A stretch of DNA of 64,000 bases from positions 1-64,000 of the forward strand of contig CANRFA010000002.1 of the NCBI GenBank assembly GCA_947629775.1, given 5' to 3'. The translations under genes and the position numbers were made by a program. Under the pieces are notes generated by a model, which saw nothing but the letters and a program-made list of their open reading frames with translations, was not told the origin of the DNA and did no database searches. Positions 52,754 through 59,083 of this stretch are shown here, one piece after another (within the stretch, counting starts at the first letter, position 1; every line of letters begins with the position of its first letter). The DNA comes from an uncultured Oscillospiraceae bacterium. Its GTDB lineage: Bacteria; Bacillota; Clostridia; Oscillospirales; Oscillospiraceae.

Positions 52754-52956
52754 TCCTGCCCGCGAAGCGGACCGTTTCCGGGAGAAGCGGGGCCGTCCCC
52801 CGGACCGTGGAATGATCCTGCGGGGCGGGGCCGATCCGGTCCCGCCCCGCCTGCGGTCCGACGGTACGGCCGCAACGGGAACCGCCGGAGCAGGAAGACA
52901 GATGCCGGATCCCCCGGGAAACAGGGAAGGCCGGCGGATCGGGAGGAGGATCGGAC

Positions 52957-53610
52957 TTGAAGCGCAGCGCCTATGTCCCCCGGCTGCTGGAACTGACGCT
53001 TGGTCAGTTCTTTACTGCGCTTGGGGTCGTCTTCATGCTGCAGGCCAACCTGGGTCTGGAGCCGTGGAGCGTTCTGCAACAGGGCCTCCACCATGCCCTG
53101 GGGATCTCCTTCGGGACGGCGGTTGTGGTGGTCAGTACCTCCATCATCCTCCTGGATCTTCTGCTGGGGGAGCGCATCGGGCTGGGGATGGTGTTCAGCG
53201 CCCTGCTCTGCGGGCCCATCATCGACGTTATTACCGCTCTGGACCGGATTCCGCAGCAGACGAAGCTGCTGCCTGGTCTGGCCTTTCTGCTGCTGGGGCT
53301 GGAGCTGCTGGCCTTCGGAACCTGGCTGAGCATGAAGGTGGGACTCGGGTGTGGAGCCCGGGACGCCCTGATGGTGGCCATGGCCAGGCGGACCGGAATC
53401 ACGGTGGGGATCTGCCGGGTGACCTCGGAGCTGACCGCCACCCTTCTGGGCTGGCTGCTGGGAGGCCAGGTGGGAATCGGGACCATTGTGAGTGCGGCGG
53501 GGATCGGAGCGCTGATTGAGCTCAATTTCCGTCTGCTGCGCTACCAGGCGTTGGAGGAGAAGCACGAGTACCTCTCGGATACCTTCCGCCATCTTGTCCT
53601 GAGGCGGTGA
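52957..53610 (+). CDS. YczE/YitT-like integral membrane protein
   Basis: 217 residues with about five spans. It matches the YczE/YyaS/YitT type: start RLLELTLGQFFTALGVVFML, then ANLGLEPWSVLQQGLHHALG, and LGCGARDALMVAMARRTGIT. The role of these proteins is not established; YczE is linked to surfactin and bacillaene production in Bacillus. The start appears to be TTG 52957 with GGGAGGAGG at 7 bp. It lies between the trp operon and the LacI gene with which it converges. Whether it reads through from the trp operon is unclear. Confidence 0.75.
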   Translation: MKRSAYVPRLLELTLGQFFTALGVVFMLQANLGLEPWSVLQQGLHHALGISFGTAVVVVSTSIILLDLLLGERIGLGMVFSALLCGPIIDVITALDRIPQQTKLLPGLAFLLLGLELLAFGTWLSMKVGLGCGARDALMVAMARRTGITVGICRVTSELTATLLGWLLGGQVGIGTIVSAAGIGALIELNFRLLRYQALEEKHEYLSDTFRHLVLRR

Positions 53611-53684
53611 ACCTGCCCCCGCAGGGAAAACCCCACGGCAGGTGTTGGATGCATGGCAGAGGAAACGAATTTTCGAAAAGAAGA

Positions 53685-53714
53685 ACCCCCGGAGCAGACC
53701 CCGGGGGTATTTTC
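53685..53714. terminator. Bidirectional terminator between the YczE-like and LacI genes
   Basis: ACCCCCGG (53685-53692) pairs with CCGGGGGT (53701-53708), 8-nt loop. ATTTTC follows on the plus strand and TTCTTCTTTTC on the minus strand. Confidence 0.8.
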
Positions 53715-54723
53715 ATGGCAGAAAGCTGCCGCGCAGCTGCACCAGAGGCTCCAGCGTGACGCGGACGGGTGTCTCCGGCCGTTCCCGCAGCAGGCGGAAC
53801 ATGGTGGTTACAACGGTCCGGTCCAGTTCCGGGGGAACGGAGACGCAGCTGACAGGAGGATGGAGGAACTCCATGGCCTCCGGGTCCTGCTCTCCCACGC
53901 ACAGGAGCTCCACGTCATCGGGAACCCGGACGCCCCGGTTCAGCAGCGCCTGGAGACAGCCCTGGACCATGCGGTCGCTTTCACAGAAGAGGACAGGCGG
54001 CAGGTGTTCCGCCTGGACGAAGCGCTCTGCGGCTCTGGCACCGCCGACGATGGTGTCCGGCCCGGAGAAGATGCGCTCTGCGGGCACCGGGATCCCGTTT
54101 TCGTTGCAGACCTGCAGGAAGGCGGCGACACGTTCCGATGTCTCTGCGCCCCGCGCCTCCGTGCAGATCACCGCGCAGGACCGGCAGCCCTTCCGGACCA
54201 GCAGATCCGCTGCGACGGCGCCCAGCCGGTCGTCCCGGACGCCTGCGGAGGACCAGCGGTCGCTTTCCCGGTTCAGCAGCAGTACGGGAACCGGAAGTTC
54301 CTTACCCTCCAGTTGCTCCAGTTCCCGCCCGTTCGTAGTCTCCAGAATGACGCCTGCGTATTGCCGGCACAGCGCGGGTTCCAGGGCATCCTCCAGGTGT
54401 CCGCCGGCATAGAGCCGCACGGACAGTCTGCAGCCGGGATTTTCCTCCCGCAGAACGCTCTGGAGCCGGGAGAGACGGATCCCAAGGAGGTCCGGCCGGT
54501 ACTCGAGCGGCCAGCAGAGCCCGAGGACCGGCCGGGGTTCGTTCGGCTTGCGCAGCAGGCGGGCCGCCTGATTGGGGACATAGTGCAGCTGTTCCATGGC
54601 GCGCTGCACCCGCTGTATGGTTTCCCGGGAGATCCGGCGCTCTACTGCCTGACCGTTGAGGATGATGGAGACCGTTGTGGGAGAGACGCCAGCCAGCTTC
54701 GCGACATCGCTCTGAGTGGGCAT
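53713..54723 (-). CDS. LacI family transcriptional regulator
   Basis: 336 residues: N-terminal helix-turn-helix SDVAKLAGVSPTTVSIILNG (about 5-24), hinge helix YVPNQAARLLRKP (about 48-60), and a C-terminal periplasmic-binding-like sensor domain (for example YAGVILETTNGRELEQLEG and PPVLFCESDRMVQGCLQALL). ATG 54723 has GGGAGGAGG; a 33-residue extension upstream covers the promoter region and is rejected. No sugar-uptake genes flank it, so its target is likely elsewhere or is itself. It has a consensus promoter. Confidence 0.88.
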   Translation of the reverse strand: MPTQSDVAKLAGVSPTTVSIILNGQAVERRISRETIQRVQRAMEQLHYVPNQAARLLRKPNEPRPVLGLCWPLEYRPDLLGIRLSRLQSVLREENPGCRLSVRLYAGGHLEDALEPALCRQYAGVILETTNGRELEQLEGKELPVPVLLLNRESDRWSSAGVRDDRLGAVAADLLVRKGCRSCAVICTEARGAETSERVAAFLQVCNENGIPVPAERIFSGPDTIVGGARAAERFVQAEHLPPVLFCESDRMVQGCLQALLNRGVRVPDDVELLCVGEQDPEAMEFLHPPVSCVSVPPELDRTVVTTMFRLLRERPETPVRVTLEPLVQLRGSFLP

Positions 54724-54790
54724 ATGACTTTCCTCCTCCCGAGGCCGGAGTTCCGGCGCAGGCCGATAATATCCTTTTCCTTCCGTTTCC

Positions 54791-54818
54791 ATTATAACGA
54801 ACTGGAACGATCTGTCAA
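54791..54818 (-). promoter_or_regulatory. Promoter of the LacI regulator gene
   Basis: On the minus strand, TTGACA (54818-54813), 16 bp, TATAAT (54796-54791), both consensus, 67 bp before the ATG. The region from 54819 to 55012 upstream shows no gene. Confidence 0.85.
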
Positions 54819-55012
54819 TCAATCTGCCTTAAATGGTATCAACAGGGTTGGCATGTTCTCCTGCACAGAACCGATAAAAGGACGGAAACAGGAGGTTTAG
54901 CGGGAGAAAGCGGAAGATGCAACGTTAAACCTATGGAGAACAATGGAGGACTCCGCAGTCGGGCCACACAGCCTGTGCGCGGGAGACAGGAAGAAATACC
55001 GCCGCTGAGAGC

Positions 55013-55046
55013 GGACAAAGGGGCCGGAACGGTGTGTTCCGGCCCC
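55013..55046 (-). terminator. Terminator of the MATE-MerR operon
   Basis: An 11-bp perfect stem (55020-55030 with 55036-55046) followed by TTTGTCC on the minus strand. Confidence 0.75.
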
Positions 55047-55055
55047 TGAAATTCC

Positions 55056-55895
55056 TTATGGCTGTCCGGCGGGTTCCACCGGAATCCGGATCTCCGTGAT
55101 GTACAGATCCGGGTTGTCTGTGAGTCCCTGGTCGATGAGGGTAACCTCCAGGGAGGGGCCGGAGGGAGTCAGGCGTTCCTGCGACACGCGTTTCATCAGG
55201 CGGGCGTACCAGGGGGCCGCCTGAACATGGGTGCCCACGAAGCGCACGGTGAGACAGGTCTGCTCCGGAACGTGGACCACCTCTCCCAGGTAATCCTCCT
55301 CGGGGTCCAGCAGCAGATAAACGTGATCGTAGACCGAGTATTCGCCCCGCAGCAACCGCTCCGGATTGATGCCCACCCCGATCTTCCCCAGAAAGATCAT
55401 GGCCTCGGGCTGTCGGCTCTCCAGCTGGCGGATGGAGGGCTCCAGGTCCAGTCCGTCCGATGTGATGGTCAGAGGGCCAGGGACGGAGGCCAGCCGCCGG
55501 GGCGGAACCGGCCCCAGAGAGATTTCCCCCGGATGGGAGGAGGCGGCGTCCTCCAGCTGCCGCAGGCGGTTGTCCACCTTCTGCCGGAGGATCTCCAGGT
55601 TGTGCTGCTTTTCTTCGATGCGGCTCTGCTGCTGGCGCAGAAGGATCCGGATCCGGTCCAGATCCCGGCTGGCGAGAAACTCCGCGATGTCGTCCAGCGG
55701 CGTGTCCAGCAGTCGCAGGTAGCGGATGGTGTTGAGGCACTCGAACTGCCTGGTACTGTAGTAGCGGTAGCCCGTTACGGGGTCCGTGTACTCCGGAGTC
55801 AGCAGGCCCCTGGCTTCGTAGAACCGCAGAGCGCTGATGCTGAGTCCGAAGAGCCGGGATACCTGCCCGATGCGAAAGAGATCCTTACGTTCCAA
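55056..55895 (-). CDS. MerR family regulator with GyrI-like effector domain (BmrR type)
   Basis: 279 residues: MerR helix-turn-helix IGQVSRLFGLSISALRFYEA (about 9-28), with GLLTPEYTDPVTGYRYYST; a long dimerisation coiled coil (~75-115: DLDRIRILLRQQQSRIEEKQ); then a C-terminal GyrI/AraC-effector-like domain for binding drugs (~140-270). No cysteine cluster for metals is present. It overlaps the end of the MATE gene by 11 bp, so it is co-expressed. The promoter upstream has the 19-bp spacer typical of MerR control, implying autoregulation and drug-induced efflux. Confidence 0.88.
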   Translation of the reverse strand: MERKDLFRIGQVSRLFGLSISALRFYEARGLLTPEYTDPVTGYRYYSTRQFECLNTIRYLRLLDTPLDDIAEFLASRDLDRIRILLRQQQSRIEEKQHNLEILRQKVDNRLRQLEDAASSHPGEISLGPVPPRRLASVPGPLTITSDGLDLEPSIRQLESRQPEAMIFLGKIGVGINPERLLRGEYSVYDHVYLLLDPEEDYLGEVVHVPEQTCLTVRFVGTHVQAAPWYARLMKRVSQERLTPSGPSLEVTLIDQGLTDNPDLYITEIRIPVEPAGQP

Positions 55896-57243
55896 GGGGC
55901 GTTCCCTCCTGAGACTGCCGGCGCCGCAGCCAGGTATAAGCGATCAGACAGACGAGGACGGAGACTCCGGAGCCGGTGGCGGTGGCCAGCCCCATGGGCA
56001 GCAGAGTCTGCGGGAAGAAGCGGGAGGCCGCCCAGGCCAGGGGAACCCGGGCCAGGCAGATGGAGATCACATTGTGCAGGAAGGAGAGTCCGGAGCGGTT
56101 GCAGGCGCAGAAGTAGCCGCTGAAGCAGAAGTGGACGCCGGCCAGCACGCAGTCCCAGACATAGCCCCGCAGGTACTGCCCGCCGGCGATCATCACGCCG
56201 ATGTCTTTGTCCCGGACAAAGAGTCCCACCATGGGTTCCGCGGCGAACTGAACCACAAAGGCCACGCAGAGCCCGAAACTCACCGCAATGCGGATGGCGT
56301 AGAGAAGGGTCTGGCGGGCGCGCTGCAGCTGCCCAGCCCCCAGGTTCTGGGCGCAGAGGGCGGAGACGGTGGAGAGCATGGAGGAGGGGACCAGGAAGAG
56401 GAAGGAGATGATCTTCTCCACGATGCCTACGGCGGCGGAGTCGGTGAGGCCCCGGCTGTTGGCGATGGCGGTGATGATCAGGAAAGAGATCTGAATGAAG
56501 CCGTCCTGAGCTGCCACCGGCAGCCCCACGGCGAGCAGGCCGCACATCACGTCCGCCCGGGGCCGGAGGTGTTCCCGGCGCAGGGAGATCCCGGAGTGGC
56601 TGCGGCGGATGACCGCCAGGGAGACCACGACGCTGATGGCCTGGGCCAGAACGGTGCCCAGAGCGGCGCCGGCGGGCCCCATCCGCAGGCATCCGATAAA
56701 CAGGAAGTCCAAGGCAATGTTGGCGGCGCAGGCCACGGCCACAAAGTACATGGGGCTTCTGGAGTCTCCCAGCCCCCGGAAGATGGAGGCGATGACGTTG
56801 TAGGCGGTGATGAAGGGAATGCCCAGGAAGCAGATGGTGAGGTAGGTGGAGGCTCCATCTACCGCTTCCTCCGGCGTGCGGACCAGCAGGGCGACGGGCC
56901 GGGCCAGAGTGGTCAGCACGACCGTGAGAACCAGGGCCAGGCCGAGAAAGAGGGTGACGGTGTTGCCGATGGAGCGGGAGGTCTCCTCGTCCTGGCGGGC
57001 TCCCACGCAGCGTCCGATGCGCACGGTGGAACCCATGGCGAGTCCCACGAGCATGACGGTGAGCATGTGCATCACCTGGCTGCCGATGGCCACGGCGGTG
57101 GTGCTGGCGACCGGGTCAAAGCGCCCGATGATGTACAGATCCGCCATGCCGTACAGGGTCTGGAGAAAGTAGGAGAGGAGATAGGGCAGCGAGAAGGAGA
57201 GAATGGTCCGGGAAACACTGCCGGTAGTGAGATTTTTCTGCAT
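55885..57243 (-). CDS. MATE family multidrug transporter
   Basis: About 452 residues and 12 spans, of the same superfamily as the transporter at 23036 but a distant paralogue. Typical N-terminal motif SVSRTILSFSLPYLLSYFLQ, and later FRGLGDSRSPMYFVAVACAA, MCGLLAVGLPVAAQDGFIQI and SALCAQNLGAGQLQRARQTL. The start is taken at ATG 57243, 12 bp after GGAAGG; an ATG 12 bp upstream sits directly against that site. It is first in the MATE-MerR operon, so the MerR-type regulator probably senses its export substrates. Confidence 0.9.
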   Translation of the reverse strand: MQKNLTTGSVSRTILSFSLPYLLSYFLQTLYGMADLYIIGRFDPVASTTAVAIGSQVMHMLTVMLVGLAMGSTVRIGRCVGARQDEETSRSIGNTVTLFLGLALVLTVVLTTLARPVALLVRTPEEAVDGASTYLTICFLGIPFITAYNVIASIFRGLGDSRSPMYFVAVACAANIALDFLFIGCLRMGPAGAALGTVLAQAISVVVSLAVIRRSHSGISLRREHLRPRADVMCGLLAVGLPVAAQDGFIQISFLIITAIANSRGLTDSAAVGIVEKIISFLFLVPSSMLSTVSALCAQNLGAGQLQRARQTLLYAIRIAVSFGLCVAFVVQFAAEPMVGLFVRDKDIGVMIAGGQYLRGYVWDCVLAGVHFCFSGYFCACNRSGLSFLHNVISICLARVPLAWAASRFFPQTLLPMGLATATGSGVSVLVCLIAYTWLRRRQSQEGTPLGT

Positions 57244-57294
57244 GTGGCGGCACATCCTTCCGGGCCGCCGGGCTTCCGGCGGCGGAGCTGTCCT

Positions 57295-57325
57295 ATTCTA
57301 AACTCTATAGCAGGTTGAGAGTCAA
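57295..57325 (-). promoter_or_regulatory. MerR-type promoter with 19-bp spacer
   Basis: On the minus strand, TTGACT (57325-57320), a 19-bp spacer, TAGAAT (57300-57295). The spacer has ACTCT and AGAGT arms separated by 11 bp, an inverted repeat centred between -35 and -10. The long spacer with a dyad is the recognised architecture for MerR activators. Confidence 0.85.
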
Positions 57326-57355
57326 GAGGCCGGCAAAATTTTTTTAAATTCATGG

Positions 57356-57384
57356 TTGACAGGGGCGGAGAACTGTGTTAATAT
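57356..57384 (+). promoter_or_regulatory. Promoter of the leader peptide-metY transcript
   Basis: TTGACA (57356-57361), 17 bp, TAATAT (57379-57384). An inverted repeat begins at its last base. Confidence 0.8.
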
Positions 57385-57408
57385 ACCAACCAACCCGGTA
57401 GGTTGATA
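57384..57408. promoter_or_regulatory. Inverted-repeat operator overlapping the metY start site
   Basis: TACCAACC (57384-57391), a 9-bp spacer, GGTTGATA (57401-57408); seven of eight arm positions match. It covers the expected transcription start, the usual place for a repressor. A CymR-like Rrf2 regulator or another sulfur regulator is a possibility only. Confidence 0.55.
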
Positions 57409-57431
57409 CCTTTGAAAGGAGGGGAAGCGGA

Positions 57432-57542
57432 ATGAAGAACGATTTTCTGGAGTACATCCGCAATAACTTCCGCTGCGGTCGAATGTGCAACGCCCGGACT
57501 GTCTGTGAGGCCGGACGCGCTCTGCCGCGCCCTCGGGGATGA
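57432..57542 (+). CDS. 36-residue Cys-containing leader peptide
   Basis: A short frame with an excellent ribosome site (GAAAGGAGGGG then ATG 57432). The peptide begins MKNDFLEYIRNNFRCG and has Cys codons at positions 15, 19 and 25 (57474, 57486 and 57504), with a Met codon at 18 next to Cys 19. The downstream half is Arg/Pro-rich and ends at TGA 57540-57542. Its codons 21-24 overlap the 5' arm of an RNA hairpin that competes with a terminator. It lies between the metY promoter and metY, so it looks like a regulatory leader peptide sensing cysteine (or Met/Cys) supply. It could also be a small functional peptide. Confidence 0.6.
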   Translation: MKNDFLEYIRNNFRCGRMCNARTVCEAGRALPRPRG

Positions 57543-57604
57543 ACCCTCTCCGGGAGAATGCCATGCCTTACACAGTCCGGGTGCCCCCAGGCCTCGGGCT
57601 TTTT
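57493..57604 (+). terminator. Attenuator: competing antiterminator and terminator before metY
   Basis: CCCGGACTGT (57493-57502) can pair perfectly with ACAGTCCGGG (57572-57581). Alternatively AGTCCGGG (57574-57581) pairs with CTCGGGCT (57593-57600, two wobbles), directly followed by TTTT. The two structures share 57574-57581 and are mutually exclusive. The direction of ribosome control is inferred and not settled. Confidence 0.55.
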
Positions 57605-57651
57605 CCATGCCCCGAATGATACAAATCGGATTTTAAAGGAGAATTATTACC

Positions 57652-58935
57652 ATAAGTAATTACAGATTTGAGACCCTGCAGCTCCATGTCGGCCAGGAGC
57701 AGGCGGACCCCGCCACGGATTCCCGGGCGGTGCCCATCTATCAGACCACCAGCTATGTCTTCCACAACTCTGCCCACGCCGCCGCCCGCTTCGGACTGGC
57801 GGACTCCGGCAACATCTACGGCCGGCTGACCAACTCCACGCAGGACGTGCTGGAGAAGCGCCTGACCGCGCTGGAGGGCGGCGTGGCGGCTCTGGCCACC
57901 GCGTCCGGCGCCGCCGCCATCACCTACACGATTCAGGCCCTGGCCCAGGCGGGGGATCACATTGTCGCCCAGAAGACCATCTACGGTGGCAGCTACAACC
58001 TGCTGGCCCACACCCTGCCTCAGTTCGGTGTGAGCACCACCTTCGTAAATGCCCACGATCTGGCTGAGGTGGAGGGGGCCATCCAGGACAACACGAAGGC
58101 CATCTATCTGGAGACCCTGGGCAACCCCAACAGCGATATTCCGGATATCGACGCCATCGCGGCCATCGCCCATAAGCACGGCCTGCCTCTGGTGATCGAC
58201 AACACCTTCGGCACCCCCTACCTCATCCGGCCCATCGAGCACGGCGCGGACATCGTGGTCCACTCTGCCACCAAGTTCATCGGCGGACACGGCACCACCC
58301 TGGGCGGCATCATCGTCGACTCCGGAAAGTTCGACTGGAAGGCCAGCGGGAAGTACGCCCCCATCGCGGAAGCCAATCCCAGCTATCACGGCATCTCCTT
58401 CGTGGACGCCGTGGGCCCCGCCGCTTTTGTCACGTACATCCGGGCCATCCTCCTGCGGGATACCGGCGCCACCATCTCCCCCTTCAACGCCTTCCTGCTC
58501 CTGCAGGGCGTGGAGACCCTGTCCCTGCGGCTGGACCGTCACGTGGAGAACACGAAGAAGGTGGTGGAGTTCCTGGCGAACCATCCCCAGGTGGAGCACG
58601 TCAATCACCCCAGTCTCCCGAACCATCCGGACCACGCCCTCTACGAGAAGTACTTCCCCAACGGCGGCGGTTCCATCTTCACCTTCGAGATCAAAGGCGG
58701 CCAGGAGGAGGCCCATAAGTTTATCGACAGCCTGGAGATCTTCTCCCTGCTGGCCAACGTGGCGGATGTGAAGTCTCTGGTGATCCACCCCGCCACCACC
58801 ACCCACTCCCAGCTCTCTCCCGAGGAACTGGAGGATCAGGGCATCCACCCCAATACGATCCGCCTGTCCATCGGCACGGAGCACATCGACGACATCCTGG
58901 AGGACCTGGAGAAGGGTTTCGCCGCCATCCGCTGA
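57652..58935 (+). CDS. metY: O-acetylhomoserine sulfhydrylase (start codon ATA or downstream GTG)
   Basis: A Cys/Met metabolism PLP enzyme, most like O-acetylhomoserine aminocarboxypropyltransferase, which makes homocysteine from O-acetylhomoserine and sulfide. From 57652 it is 427 residues, the normal length. Family N-terminus is kept ([20 protein letters not shown]), then [14 protein letters not shown], and the PLP lysine in [17 protein letters not shown]. The C-terminus ends [20 protein letters not shown]. The usual first Met is replaced by ATA at 57652, 10 bp after AAAGGAG. In-frame ATT codons also exist at 57643 and 57646. The first conventional in-frame start is GTG 57730, which would delete 26 conserved residues. 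Confidence 0.88.
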   Translation: MSNYRFETLQLHVGQEQADPATDSRAVPIYQTTSYVFHNSAHAAARFGLADSGNIYGRLTNSTQDVLEKRLTALEGGVAALATASGAAAITYTIQALAQAGDHIVAQKTIYGGSYNLLAHTLPQFGVSTTFVNAHDLAEVEGAIQDNTKAIYLETLGNPNSDIPDIDAIAAIAHKHGLPLVIDNTFGTPYLIRPIEHGADIVVHSATKFIGGHGTTLGGIIVDSGKFDWKASGKYAPIAEANPSYHGISFVDAVGPAAFVTYIRAILLRDTGATISPFNAFLLLQGVETLSLRLDRHVENTKKVVEFLANHPQVEHVNHPSLPNHPDHALYEKYFPNGGGSIFTFEIKGGQEEAHKFIDSLEIFSLLANVADVKSLVIHPATTTHSQLSPEELEDQGIHPNTIRLSIGTEHIDDILEDLEKGFAAIR

Positions 58936-59033
58936 GGTTCTCTGTTCCCTGCCTTCTTCCGGTGGAAGACGGACGGTGATGTTCCGCACCTCCGGTTTCC
59001 TGCCGTCCTGTCCGCACACCGGGGATGGCCATG

Positions 59034-59079
59034 GAAAAACGCGCCCGGATTCCCTTTTGCGCAGGGGTCCGGGCGCGTT
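59034..59079. terminator. Shared terminator between metY and clpC
   Basis: A 12-bp stem AACGCGCCCGGA / TCCGGGCGCGTT (59038-59049 with 59068-59079), with T-rich ends on both strands (TTTTT on the minus strand). It serves convergent metY and clpC. Confidence 0.8.
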
Positions 59080-59083
59080 CCGT

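Noticed and set aside
52754-52956. GC-rich hairpins after trpA as a terminator
   Set aside because: A perfect GCGGGGCGGG/CCCGCCCCGC stem exists but no T-run follows, so termination is not supported.
57432-57542. Reading the 36-codon frame as a real secreted or antimicrobial peptide
   Set aside because: No signal peptide or hydrophobic core; its codons overlap an attenuator arm and metY follows. Kept as a leader peptide at moderate confidence.
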